Shown: positions 43,226-52,936, counted from the stretch's first letter. The stretch: DNA of 64,000 nt from Burkholderia sp. IMCC1007 (GCF_027257875.1 NZ_JAPVQY010000039.1:16205-80204); one strand, 5' to 3'. Program-made: numbers and translations. Notes: generated by a model not told the origin, from the sequence alone.

Positions 43226-44493
43226 TGCGGCAGCTCCACATGGGGACGGCTCGCAGGCAGCAGGCCCTGCGGACGCCACATCATCATCAACACCATCACC
43301 AGACCGAAGATCAGCATCCGGTACTCGGCGAACCCGCGCGCGACTTCCGGCAGCACGGTCAGCAGGATCGCCGCGAGAATCACGCCGAGCTGCGAACCCA
43401 TCCCGCCGAGCACGACGATCGCGAGGATCAGCGCCGATTCGATGAAGGTGAACGATTCAGGATTCACGAGGCCCTGACGCGCCGCGAAGAACGCGCCGCC
43501 GATCCCCGCGAACGCCGCGCCGAGCGTGAACGCCGACAGCTTGATGCGCGTCGGGTTGAGACCCAGCGAACGGCATGCGATCTCGTCGTCGCGCAGCGCT
43601 TCCCACGCGCGGCCCATCGGCATGCGGATCAGGCGGCTCGTCACGAACAGCGTGAAGCCGACCAGCACCAATGCGATCAGGTACAGGAAGATCACCATGT
43701 GCTCGCCGCTGTATTCCAGCCCGATCAGTTCATGGAAGGTCTTCACGCCTTCGACGCTCGCCGAGCGCGCCATCTCGAAGCCGAACACCGTCGGCTTCGG
43801 AATGCTCGAGATGCCGTCCGGGCCGCCGGTGAGGCTCGTCAGGTTGTTCGCGAGCAGGCGGATGATTTCGCCGAAGCCGAGCGTGACGATCGCGAGATAG
43901 TCGCCGCGCAAGCGCAGCACCGGGAAGCCGAGCAGGAAGCCGAACGTCGCCGCGGCGATCGCCGCGATCGGCAGGCACTCCCAGAACGACAGCCCGAAAT
44001 ACTGGTTCAGCATTGCGTACGTATAGCCGCCGACCGCGTAGAACCCGACATAGCCGAGATCCAGCAGCCCCGCGAAACCGACCACGATGTTCAGCCCGAG
44101 GCCAAGGATCACGTAGATCAGCGCGAGCGTCGCGACGTCCACCGCGCCGCGCGAACCGAAGAACGGCCACACGAGGCCGACGGCGAGCAGCACCCAGATG
44201 ATCACGCGCTGCTGCTGCGCGCCCATCGCGGGCATCGCCGGCAGCTTCACCGCCGATTTCGCGCGCACGAGCCACGGCTTGAACAGCTGGAACAGGAACA
44301 CGGCCGCGACTGCGATCCACACCGGGCGCCAGTTCGGCGTGAGCACCACCTGATAGCCGTCGAGCTTCAGTTGCAGCCCGAGCACCGGAATCGTGAGGAT
44401 CGCCGTCAGGACCGCGGCGGCCACCGCATTCTTCAGCGCCTGGCCGACCGACGCGTCGGCGGCCGGGCGGCGAACGGAAATGACTTGACTCAT
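43222..44493 (-). CDS. livM: Branched-chain amino-acid ABC transporter permease LivM
   Basis: 423 aa from ATG 44493; the homologous permease core (about residues 120-400) has LGLNIVVGFAGLLDLGYVGF and the ABC-contact loop MGRAWEALRDDEIACRSLGL. The N-terminal 110 residues add two helices, as in long LivM proteins. It lies between livH (11-bp gap) and livG (4-bp overlap). Confidence 0.94.
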   Translation of the reverse strand: MSQVISVRRPAADASVGQALKNAVAAAVLTAILTIPVLGLQLKLDGYQVVLTPNWRPVWIAVAAVFLFQLFKPWLVRAKSAVKLPAMPAMGAQQQRVIIWVLLAVGLVWPFFGSRGAVDVATLALIYVILGLGLNIVVGFAGLLDLGYVGFYAVGGYTYAMLNQYFGLSFWECLPIAAIAAATFGFLLGFPVLRLRGDYLAIVTLGFGEIIRLLANNLTSLTGGPDGISSIPKPTVFGFEMARSASVEGVKTFHELIGLEYSGEHMVIFLYLIALVLVGFTLFVTSRLIRMPMGRAWEALRDDEIACRSLGLNPTRIKLSAFTLGAAFAGIGGAFFAARQGLVNPESFTFIESALILAIVVLGGMGSQLGVILAAILLTVLPEVARGFAEYRMLIFGLVMVLMMMWRPQGLLPASRPHVELPQ

Positions 44494-44504
44494 CTGCGTC
44501 ACCC

Positions 44505-45431
<927 letters not shown>

Positions 45432-45565
45432 GTGCGGGAAGCTCCCGTTGGCGCTGTGTCGCATGCCGTCGCCGGATCACGGCGATCGGCCGCGCGCAAC
45501 GCACGGTGTCGTCTCGGGCCGCCTGCTTTGGTCGCGCACGGGGAATGCGCGACCGAATGCGCACG

Positions 45566-45592
45566 CGCCCCGTCCGGGTCTCGGACAGGGCG
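45566..45592 (-). terminator. Strong hairpin between livK and livH
   Basis: On the minus strand CGCCCTGTCCG and CGGACGGGGCG form an 11-bp stem (one G-U pair) with loop AGACC. It lies 27 bp after the livK stop and is not followed by a T-run. Such hairpins behind the binding-protein gene commonly stabilise its mRNA or partly stop transcription, giving more binding protein than permease. Confidence 0.6.
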
Positions 45593-45618
45593 GGTGCGCG
45601 CAGGCGGGTACTTCGTTG

Positions 45619-46737
45619 TTACCGGGCGGCGGTCTTCGTCGCGTCCTTGTGCCACGTGTAGACGACGAACTTGAACGCCTTCAGGTCGCCCGGTGCGTCA
45701 TACGCGACCTTGCCGATCGGCGTGTCGAACGTCGTCTTGTGCATGTACGCCGCGACCTTCGTCGGGTCCGTCGTCTTCGCTCCCGCGATCGAGTCGGCGA
45801 TGATCTTCACCGCTGCGTACGACGGCATCTGGAACGGGCCGTTCGCGTCGCGCTTCTTGTCCGCGAACGCCTTCACCAGCGCCGCGTTGGCCGGATCGGC
45901 CGAGAAGTCCGCCGGCAGCGTGACCAGCATGCCTTCCGAAGCCGGGCCGGCGATCGCCGTCACGTCCTTGTTGCCCACGCCTTCAGGGCCCATGAACGTC
46001 GCCTTCACGCCCTGCTCGCGCGCCTGGCGCATCAGCAGGCCCATTTCCGGGTGGTAGCCGCCGAAGTAGACGAAGTCGACGCCTTGCGACTTCAGCTTCG
46101 TGATGATCGCCGAGTAGTCCGAATCGCCGGCGTTGATGCCTTCGAACAGCACGACCGGGATCTTCGCGGCTTCGAGGTCCTTCTTCACCGACGACGCGAT
46201 GCCCTGGCCGTACGACTGCTTGTCGTGCAGGACCGCGACCTTCTTCGGCTTCACGTTGTTGATGATGTAGTGCGCGGCGGCCGGGCCTTGCTGGTCGTCG
46301 CGGCCGATCGTGCGGAAGATGAAGTGGCGCTTCTTGCCTTCCGTCAGCTGCGGCGCGGTGGCCGACGGCGTGACCATCACGATGCCTTCGTTTTCGTAGA
46401 TGTCGGAGGCGGGAATCGTCGAACCCGAGCACACGTGGCCGATCACGTACTTGATCTTCTGGCTGACGATCTTGTTGGCGACGGCGACGGCCTGCTTCGG
46501 CTCGCATGCGTCGTCCATCATCACGACTTCAAACTTGTTGCCGCCCGCACCGCCTGCCGCGTTGATCTGTTCGATCGCGGTCAGCGCGCCGGCCTTCACC
46601 ATGTCGCCGTATTGGGCGACCGAACCGCTCATCGGACCAGCGATGGCGATCTTCACGGTTTCCGCTTGCGCGGCGGCGGCGCCGGCGGCGAACAGCACGG
46701 CGGCGACGGAAATGGACGTAAGACGGGACAGCGTCAT
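45619..46737 (-). CDS. livK: Branched-chain amino-acid ABC transporter substrate-binding protein
   Basis: 372 aa from ATG 46737, preceded by GAGGAGCTCCTG. A cleavable signal peptide (MTLSRLTSISVAAVLFAAGA, ending AAAQA-ET) leads into VKIAIAGPMSGSVAQYGDMV, the Peripla_BP_6 start of Leu/Ile/Val-binding proteins. VIGHVCSGSTIPASDIYENE and FRTIGRDDQQGPAAAHYI are conserved ligand-pocket parts. First gene of the five-gene LIV operon. Confidence 0.95.
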   Translation of the reverse strand: MTLSRLTSISVAAVLFAAGAAAAQAETVKIAIAGPMSGSVAQYGDMVKAGALTAIEQINAAGGAGGNKFEVVMMDDACEPKQAVAVANKIVSQKIKYVIGHVCSGSTIPASDIYENEGIVMVTPSATAPQLTEGKKRHFIFRTIGRDDQQGPAAAHYIINNVKPKKVAVLHDKQSYGQGIASSVKKDLEAAKIPVVLFEGINAGDSDYSAIITKLKSQGVDFVYFGGYHPEMGLLMRQAREQGVKATFMGPEGVGNKDVTAIAGPASEGMLVTLPADFSADPANAALVKAFADKKRDANGPFQMPSYAAVKIIADSIAGAKTTDPTKVAAYMHKTTFDTPIGKVAYDAPGDLKAFKFVVYTWHKDATKTAAR

Positions 46738-46888
46738 CAGGAGCTCCTCGATGTTGTTAGTCATACGGGCAAAGGCGGCATGACTTGCGCAATCGAACAG
46801 CACCCGGGGCGAGGACATGGGACACGCCCGAGACACATAGAAGACGGAACTCCAGCGGAATGTTGCGTAGCGGGGCCCGGCTCTTGCA

Positions 46889-46903
46889 GTCCCCGAAGGG
46901 GAC
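46889..46903 (-). promoter_or_regulatory. UUCG-capped hairpin in the livK leader
   Basis: On the minus strand GTCCC-C(TTCG)G-GGAC folds into a short stem closed by a cUUCGg tetraloop, an exceptionally stable RNA hairpin. It lies about 150 nt before the livK start codon inside the predicted leader. Confidence 0.5.
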
Positions 46904-47020
46904 GTCTGGTTCGGAAAGACATCGTGATGCGTCTTGCATTGCGCAAGCGTTTCGCCTGCCCCGCTTGCCAAATCGCTCGTTCGGAGGGATGGTCCGACAG
47001 CCATTGGCAAGGCAGTCGAA

Positions 47021-47051
47021 ATTATATGGGCGTTTTTCAATCGTCTGTCAA
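47021..47051 (-). promoter_or_regulatory. Probable sigma-70 promoter of the liv operon
   Basis: On the minus strand TTGACA (47051-47046) and a perfect TATAAT (47026-47021) are separated by 19 bp, slightly longer than ideal. Transcription from here would give a leader of about 275 nt before livK. Confidence 0.5.
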
Positions 47052-47097
47052 AAATGCCGCGTCTCTGAGGGAAAACACGTAGGTTTTTGAGATGCAA

Positions 47098-47579
47098 GGG
47101 TGGCGACGGGGGCGCAACCTCGGGGAGGTGGGGACAGATGCTGTCAGTGCAATCGGGTTGCTATTCGGCAGAACAGTTAGGCCAAGATCCTTGTTGGGCG
47201 AGGTGTTTGCCGATGGGTGAGTCGCGGTGCTGCATTTTTTGGGCTGCCGAGGGCATGATCATCGGAAATCAATCGACCGATGATTGTGTGAATGCGCACC
47301 AGGACGGGGCGCTTGGCGAGGCGGCAAATCTTTCCGTTAGCCAACCAAACCAGATGTGTTGAAAGTTTTTTGATATTTAAATGAAATAATTCGAATTCGC
47401 TTTTGCAATCTAGCCAGCCTCCCCTGTAGGTCGCGCCCGCAGCGCCTCGCAGTCGCCTCAGGGCCGCTTCGACGCCCCCCCTCGTCGCCCAGCCGCCAGC
47501 CAGTGATCTGCCGTTTTTTGTTGGCGCTTATCACCTTGGTTCGGATTCCCATGAATCACGCTCTTCGCTTTTCTTCTGC
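47098..47579. other. Boundary region between liv operon and Rhs array
   Basis: About 480 bp with no gene I can support on either strand. Composition drops to AT-rich around 47340-47400. It is probably the left edge of the Rhs-associated island; no tRNA or integrase is visible. Confidence 0.4.
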
Positions 47580-47725
47580 AGCCCAAACGCGCCGTATTCG
47601 AAATGTGTCGTCCCAACACCAAGCCGGTCCTTCTGCACGACGGTCTTGAGCTGGTTCCAATCGTCATACTCAAGCACCAGTTCTTTAGCAGCCCCATGCG
47701 CACTCAGCTTGCAAACAGCCACAAG
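47580..47725 (-). pseudogene. Rhs core fragment (distal remnant)
   Basis: The minus strand encodes KELVLEYDDWNQLKTVVQKD and THFEYGAFG, matching residues of the Rhs core in the full-length gene (AKELTLEYDDWNQLKTVVTK). Both ends are lost. It is the last recognisable piece of the Rhs array. Confidence 0.75.
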
Positions 47726-47832
47726 ATCTATGGTCGCGGCGCGCGGGCGCTGTGGGCGTGGCAGCCGACACATGGTCCCCACCGAGCGTCATCTTTCGCT
47801 GTGCCCGTACGATTCATCCTTCTTAATTCACC

Positions 47833-48129
47833 TTAATCAAGTATAGTTACCTCTGCGACCTTCTTGGGACCTTCATAAATATCAAATATTTTATTATTTA
47901 TCATTCTCTCCTTGGGAGCATTATCTACAAGAAAATCAACCCCTCCAAAATTCACCATTCCCCCATCAACCTCGAAAGGATCGCCCAAGTCAAAAACAAC
48001 ACTCCACGCATTATTTTGCCAATTAACATCATCGGGAAATCGAGACACTGAATAATACTTTCCCGCCACTGGAGGTTTTTTCCTTCCCCCCGTGGCCTCA
48101 GAAATCCAAACCACTCTAACGGAATGCAC
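47833..48129 (-). CDS. Orphan immunity-like protein
   Basis: 98 aa from GTG 48129, with GGGGGAGGG 6 nt upstream. Sequence HSVRVVWISEATGGRKKPPV then FLVDNAPKERMINNKIFDIY is mostly strands and resembles small cytosolic immunity proteins of polymorphic toxin loci, but I do not recognise the family. It directly follows an Rhs core fragment without any toxin tip between them. AT-rich like the other tips and immunity genes. Confidence 0.6.
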   Translation of the reverse strand: MHSVRVVWISEATGGRKKPPVAGKYYSVSRFPDDVNWQNNAWSVVFDLGDPFEVDGGMVNFGGVDFLVDNAPKERMINNKIFDIYEGPKKVAEVTILD

Positions 48130-48139
48130 TTGACACCCT

Positions 48140-48345
48140 CCCCCTTAGCACGGCGCCCCACTGCGTCATATCCTAAATGACTGGTTTGCTTGCCCTGCGT
48201 CCGTAGCCCCTCGCGATGCAGATCGTCCCGTTCGATGTCCGCAACCGCGGCACCATCGAAACGAATCTGGTGCACATGCCCTGAACCATAGTGCAGCGTG
48301 CGCTCGCCGAAATCGTTGCCCTGGTCAAATTCCGTTTAAATTCAT
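48140..48345 (-). pseudogene. Rhs core fragment before the orphan immunity gene
   Basis: The minus strand reads HYGSGHVHQIRFDGAAVADI then ERDDLHREGLRTQGKQTSHL and YDAVGRRA, identical in most positions to the main Rhs core, and then breaks off abruptly. The 5' side (NDFGERTLHYGSG) differs from the other copies (GERTIDWLHYGSG), so it came from a different Rhs allele. Confidence 0.8.
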
Positions 48346-48356
48346 TAAAACAGCCG

Positions 48357-48623
48357 TCATCGATCCTCAGAAATTAGATTTTTCAAATATGAAATAATTT
48401 TCTTTCCAAGAGGAGAACCAAAAATCTCATTCAGAGACACTATCTCACTATATTCTTCTCGCGATACCTCAACATCATGCTCACAAATGTAATTACACAA
48501 AGCATCAAGAGCCAAAGGAGCCTCATTAAAATCGATGTACCCCAAAGAAAAACTTATATCCTGATCCGAAAGACGATTCTTAAACCCTCCTCCGAGCGCC
48601 CTTAATCTCTCCAAATCCTTCAT
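48357..48623 (-). CDS. MafI-like immunity protein (for EndoU toxin)
   Basis: 88 aa. FKNRLSDQDISFSLGYIDFN then EAPLALDALCNYICEHDVEV matches the pattern of MafI-family immunity proteins (short helical proteins with F..RL........YI...E..LAL..LC..I.E). It starts directly after the toxin stop codon, with GGAGGCG inside the toxin end as ribosome-binding site. It should neutralise the EndoU tip encoded immediately upstream. Confidence 0.75.
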   Translation of the reverse strand: MKDLERLRALGGGFKNRLSDQDISFSLGYIDFNEAPLALDALCNYICEHDVEVSREEYSEIVSLNEIFGSPLGKKIISYLKNLISEDR

Positions 48624-49418
48624 TTACTTCGCCTCCGGCAAAATCGGAATAGGTCCACTATCAGGGAACGCCGTCACTATCCTACCGATAGCCGGCTGAT
48701 AAACTGTGCGAATTTGCACGCCATCTCGAACTTCCCAAGACACCAACGTGGCCGGCTCCCCTGCCTTAGTTAGAGCTCCCCCAGTTCCTGTCTGGGCATA
48801 CCATTTAGTGCTCGAGGAATTGACAATACCATCAACCTCTGAAATTATCTTCGTCGCATTCCAAGATTCTGGAAATACCGTTTTCCCCGGATTACCGGGC
48901 CACATATGCCCACCGCTGGTAGGGCTATCACCATAAAGAATGTGCTTACGTGCCTTAGGATCGCATCCGAACAACCCAAGCGGATCAACCCAGTTTATCG
49001 GATTACTATTAGCGTATTGATATAGGTTAGTTCCACCGACCAACTTGATTGGATCCGGGCTGATATAGCGTCCGACATCCGGGTCGTAGAACCGGAAGGT
49101 GTTGTAGTGCAGCGCAGTCTCGCGGTCTAGGTACTGTCCTTGGAAGCGCAAATTCTGCGGTCGAGGCACGCGGGACTGCACCGGTGCTGCGGCCTGTACT
49201 TCACCCCACGCCGGTGTGGGGCGCTGCGGCGCCCGCGCCACCCACTGCTCCTGCACCGCATTGCCCCAAACCTTATAGCGCGCCTGCCAGACCAGCTCGC
49301 CCCCAGCGTCAGTCAGTTCCTCCAACCCCGAAACATCGTTGTGGAAGTAATAAACGGCATCCCGTACATCCGCATCATTAGCCGCCGCCTTCCCTTGATC
49401 GATCCGGGCAAGCGGCAC
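48624..49418 (-). CDS. Displaced Rhs C-terminal cassette with EndoU RNase toxin
   Basis: 264 aa of open frame: about 110 residues of Rhs core ending FYDPDVGRYISPDPIKLVGG and NPINWVDPLGLFG, then a toxin tip of about 140 residues. The tip has KARKHILYGDSPTSGGHMWP, GKTVFPESWNATKIISEVDG and DGVQIRTVYQPAIGRIVTAF, which is the bacterial EndoU endoribonuclease pattern (two histidines, GKT-FP-W, terminal Thr/Tyr-like site). The core part upstream is broken, so it cannot be made as a secreted Rhs protein by itself. One codon (P of GLPEEL) is missing in the core part. Confidence 0.8.
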   Translation of the reverse strand: MPLARIDQGKAAANDADVRDAVYYFHNDVSGLEELTDAGGELVWQARYKVWGNAVQEQWVARAPQRPTPAWGEVQAAAPVQSRVPRPQNLRFQGQYLDRETALHYNTFRFYDPDVGRYISPDPIKLVGGTNLYQYANSNPINWVDPLGLFGCDPKARKHILYGDSPTSGGHMWPGNPGKTVFPESWNATKIISEVDGIVNSSSTKWYAQTGTGGALTKAGEPATLVSWEVRDGVQIRTVYQPAIGRIVTAFPDSGPIPILPEAK

Positions 49419-49430
49419 ATAACTATTGGA

Positions 49431-49795
49431 CTAGTACAAGTACGTCAGCGCTTCCTCGCCCTGACGGTCGTGATACGTCTCCTGCACCAACCGCATGCCG
49501 TCCCACAGGAAATCCGTACTCGCATAACTGCTATTGAGCTTCCGGATCCGCCGGCCAAACGCGCCGTACTCAAAATGCGTTGTCGATATACCGAGCCGGT
49601 CCTTCGTCACAACGGTCTTGAGCTGCTTCCAATCGTCGTATTCAAGCACCAACTCTTTAGCAGGCCCATGCCCGCTCAGCTTGCGAACCAGCCGCCCATA
49701 CGTGTCGTACTCGAAGCGCTTGTCTTCGAACATCTTGCCGGTTGCGCTCGACGTAGCCGCCCGGATAATCGCTCGACACAAGGGGTTCGCCTAAA
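49431..49795 (-). pseudogene. Rhs core piece preceding the EndoU cassette (disrupted)
   Basis: Encodes FEDKRFEYDTYGRLVRKLSG through GMRLVQETYHDRQGEEALTY of the Rhs core. It is broken from the EndoU cassette by a GAG-to-TAG nonsense change at 49431-49433, and a 2-bp deletion near 49737 shifts its 5' frame. It begins directly after the preceding immunity gene. Confidence 0.8.
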
Positions 49796-49796
49796 A

Positions 49797-50240
49797 TTAC
49801 GCTATTTTCACCTTCCCTATATTATTTCCGCACACCAGCCACTTACGCCCCGAACTTGACACGAACGCAACTCCATCGTGAATTTCCTCTAAAGATACAA
49901 AAGGCTCAGAATCCAATGACATCAACGCCCAATCAAGAACATCATTAGTTTTTTTATAAAAGAAACCACACGACCCATGAGCAGATGCCTCACCACCAAC
50001 GTAGACCGAACCGGCGATATTCACAGAAAAATTCTGAAATACATCGGTTAAGTCATCTTCCGCAACACGAATAGACCTATCTACTTCCAGTTGCCCATCT
50101 TTTATTCTGTACCCAATCACATCAGATTTTCCAATGACAATACAGTCGGCGCAAAAAAACTGCTCCCTAAGCAAAATATCGTGAAGAACATCAGCAACCA
50201 ACTTTATTTCTCCTATTTCTAGAAACGCGCGCTTCGCCAT
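49797..50240 (-). CDS. Putative immunity protein of the ParB-like tip
   Basis: 147 aa from ATG 50240 (MAKRAFLEIGEIKLVADVLH); an ATG at 50291 would add 17 residues. Sequence is strand-rich and acidic (SLEEIHDGVAFVSSSGRKWL). I do not recognise the family. It overlaps the end of the frameshifted tip by about 50 bp and is followed by the next core fragment, so its position is that of an immunity gene. Confidence 0.6.
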   Translation of the reverse strand: MAKRAFLEIGEIKLVADVLHDILLREQFFCADCIVIGKSDVIGYRIKDGQLEVDRSIRVAEDDLTDVFQNFSVNIAGSVYVGGEASAHGSCGFFYKKTNDVLDWALMSLDSEPFVSLEEIHDGVAFVSSSGRKWLVCGNNIGKVKIA

Positions 50241-50522
50241 CCGTCTTGCCAATGGCAGGCCGTTCGGAAGTTCCATACTTCCCGAGTCCATTTCTTCCTA
50301 ATCGCTCGTCGAAAGCATCATTCCACGACTTTCCAGTTGTCGATTTCGGATATGGATTCTCTCCATCAATAATATTTACCGGAACCTTGTCAACTTTGTT
50401 TTATAGCGCCGCATCAAGGCGTCGATTATCAAAACTTACCATTTGACCGTCGCGAACCATCACATTTAAAGGATCACCAATCCAGCCCTTTTGATTCATG
50501 ACTTCAGCATAGTCATTTGGGC
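50191..50522 (-). pseudogene. ParB-like Rhs toxin tip, frameshifted and interrupted
   Basis: After core B ends at ...DPRLINFSQS-stop, a one-base frame change restores LSPNDYAEVMNQKGWIGDPL, then MVRDGQMVSFDNRRLDAAL, a TAA stop (50401-50403), and NKVDKVPVNIIDGENPYPKS. The D-G-x-x-x-x-x-DNRRLxAA element and following strand are the ParB/sulfiredoxin-like pattern used as a toxin domain in several polymorphic toxins. It now carries at least two inactivating lesions. Confidence 0.65.
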
Positions 50523-51915
50523 TCAAGACTGACTGAAATTTATCAACCTAGGATCAACCATAATGGGACTTAGTCCCCAAGGGTCAATCCACGTGATCGA
50601 GTTAGGCGCAAATTGATAGAGGTTCGCGCCCCCCAGCAACCCAATTGGATCCGGATTGATGAATCGCCCGATGTCCGGATCGTAGAACCGGAAAGTGTTG
50701 TAGTGCAACCCGGTCTCGCGGTCCAGATACTGCCCCTGGAAGCGCAAATTCTGCGGTCGAGGCACGCGGGACTGCACCGGTGCTGCGGCCTGTACTTCGC
50801 CCCACGCCGGTGTGGGGCGCCGCGGCGCCCGCGCAACCCGCTCCTCCTGCACCGCATTGCCCCACACCTTATAGCGCGCCTGCCAAACCAGCTCGCCACC
50901 CGCGTCAGTCAGTTCCTCCGGCAACCCCGAAACATCGTTGTGGAAGTAATAAACCGCATCCCGTACATCCGCATCGTTAGCCGCCGCCTTCCCTTGATCG
51001 ATCCGGGCAAGCGGCACATAACTATTCGACTCGTACAAGTACGTCAGCGCTTCCTCGCCCTGACGGCCGTGATACGTCTCCTGTACCAACCGCATGCCGT
51101 CCCACAGGAAGTCCGTACTCGCATAACTGCCATTGAGCTTCCGGATCCGCCGGCCGAACGCGTCGTACTCGAAATGCGTTGTCGCGATCCCAAGCCGGTC
51201 CTTCGTCACGACGGTCTTGAGCTGGTTCCAATCGTCGTACTCAAGCACCAATTCTTTAGCCGGCCCATGCCCACTCAGCTTGCGAACGAGCCGCCCATAC
51301 GCGTCGTACTCGAAGCGCTTGTCCTCGAACATCTTGAGCCGGTTATGCTCGACGTAGCCGCCCGGATAATCGCTCGACACCAGGTTGGCCGCCGCATCCC
51401 AGCGAAACACTTCCGACGGCAATCCCGGCCCTGCCGCCTGTTCGATACGCCCTGTCGGGTCATACCGATAGCTCGTCGTGCCGTAGCGCTGATCGCGCTT
51501 CTGGATCACATCGCCCGCCGCATCGTATTGCCACTGCTTCGCAAGCAACTCGCCGCCCGCCGTACCTCGCTGTGCAGTTTGCCGCGCACGGCGCCCCACC
51601 CGCGTCATACCCGAAGTGACTCGTCAGCTTGCCCTGCGTCCGTAGCACCTCGCGATGCAGATCGTCCCGTTCGATGTCGGCAACCGCGGCACCATCGAAA
51701 CGAATCTGGTGCACGTGCCCCGACCCGTAATGCAGCCAATCGATCGTGCGCTCGCCGGAAATCGTCGTGCTGACGCGATTGCCCAGCTCGTCGTAGGTGT
51801 GTGCGAGCCAGCCGGTCGGCGTGTATTCCTCGACGACTTCTCCATGAACGGCAAGCGCATACAACTCGGCCGATGTGATTCGGCCTGCCTTGTCATACAG
51901 GCATGCAACGCTGAT
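50523..51915 (-). pseudogene. Displaced Rhs core copy B (frameshifted)
   Basis: A nearly complete copy of the last roughly 450 residues of the Rhs core, from AGRITSAELYALAVHGEVVE to FYDPDIGRFINPDPIGLLGG and NSITWIDPWGLS. One extra C near 51597 (CCCACCCGCG instead of CCCACTGCG) breaks the frame. It shares with copy A a 15-codon deletion relative to the full-length rhs. No PAAR or N-terminal region exists. Confidence 0.85.
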
Positions 51916-51944
51916 GCATTACATGCGATATCGCCTCGCCCAAA

Positions 51945-52454
51945 TTAGCGACTTCCCTTTGGCGGCTCCCAATATTTGGCCCCCTGAGAGTTCGTCAACC
52001 TCTCCAAAAAATCCTCAAAAGAATCCGCCACTTGCGGCCAGTCACCTCTATGATCCAAAGGTAAAGCGACGTAAACGGCGCCAACGGAATCCATCAGAAG
52101 CAAGTCTGAATCCCCATAAAAACGAGCGAACACAACATCACCATCCAAAAACTCCCGCCCCCTTATCTGTCTTTGCTTCGCCGTTTCTTCAATTGCATCT
52201 TGAGGTGACAATATCTCAACACCCCATTGCCCGTACTCATCATCCTTGAATAAATCTGCTCGCGCGGATATTCTCCAAAACTGCGTGAGCTCACACGCAG
52301 AATTCGGAATTCCATCGATCGCCGTATCACCGGCGATGCCAGTAGAAAAATCAGATCTCAATAAAAATGGACACTCCTGACCAAAGTGAACAGCCCTTCT
52401 CGAAACGGACCAATCCGATTTTATTTTCTCAACGAGAATACTCAATTTATTCAT
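51945..52454 (-). CDS. SUKH (SMI1/KNR4-like) immunity protein
   Basis: 169 aa. IPNSACELTQFWRISARADL, DEYGQWGVEILSPQDAIEET and FARFYGDSDLLLMDSVGAVY then YVALPLDHRGDWPQVADSFE and FEDFLERL follow the SUKH-superfamily layout (substrate-binding cleft strands and final F..FL..L helix). Its ATG overlaps the stop of the HNH toxin tip by 4 bp. It should protect against that nuclease. SUKH proteins are the commonest immunity family for nuclease toxins. Confidence 0.8.
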   Translation of the reverse strand: MNKLSILVEKIKSDWSVSRRAVHFGQECPFLLRSDFSTGIAGDTAIDGIPNSACELTQFWRISARADLFKDDEYGQWGVEILSPQDAIEETAKQRQIRGREFLDGDVVFARFYGDSDLLLMDSVGAVYVALPLDHRGDWPQVADSFEDFLERLTNSQGAKYWEPPKGSR

Positions 52455-52894
52455 AATCCGTCAAAATCCCTCCAGAATGCATTGAACAATTCCTGATGGC
52501 TTTTCCGCTGAACCGGCACCAGATTCCAGAAATCATTGTTACCACCAAATTCCCTTGGTTGAATATGATGTATATCGTACTCAGCCCATCCCCCTCGGGG
52601 CGTTGAATATCCTCGGTCGTACCATTCCTTAATGAAATTTCCTCGCTCGGTCGCGCCCCACGAAACCCGATCTGCAACAGGAACTTTCCCTCCTATTCCG
52701 CTGGGGAAAGGGATACTACGTCCAGTTCTCGGGTCCACTACCTCCGGATACAAATTGAGCATACCGCGAATACGACTAGCCAAACTCGAGTTTGACGGTT
52801 TGGCTCGAGGCGTTTCTCCACAGGAGAGTCCCAGCGGATCAACCCATCCAAGCGAGTTGGGTGCATACGCATAGAAATTCACCCCTCCCATCAA
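52451..52894 (-). CDS. Rhs C-terminal tip with HNH nuclease toxin
   Basis: 147 aa from the first ATG after an in-frame stop. It starts with the end of the Rhs core (MGGVNFYAYAPNSLGWVDPL) and ends with EYDIHHIQPREFGGNNDFWN and LVPVQRKSHQELFNAFW: an HNH nuclease with paired histidines, the Asn and the late His in place. The tip proper begins after DPLGL. A TAG at 52937-52939 separates it from core copy A, so a full fusion is not made. Cognate immunity is the overlapping SUKH gene. Confidence 0.8.
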   Translation of the reverse strand: MMGGVNFYAYAPNSLGWVDPLGLSCGETPRAKPSNSSLASRIRGMLNLYPEVVDPRTGRSIPFPSGIGGKVPVADRVSWGATERGNFIKEWYDRGYSTPRGGWAEYDIHHIQPREFGGNNDFWNLVPVQRKSHQELFNAFWRDFDGL

Positions 52895-52936
52895 CCCGAT
52901 CGGATCCGGGCTGATGAAGCGCCCAATGTCCGGATC

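Noticed and set aside
47087..47362. 91-codon plus-strand frame at the island boundary
   Set aside because: No ribosome-binding site, no domain, and odd Cys/Trp/Gly-rich composition; probably chance.
50613..51773. Repeated plus-strand frames opposite each Rhs core copy (also 52991-53899 and 55508-56416)
   Set aside because: They recur only because the Rhs core recurs; antisense composition and no start signals.
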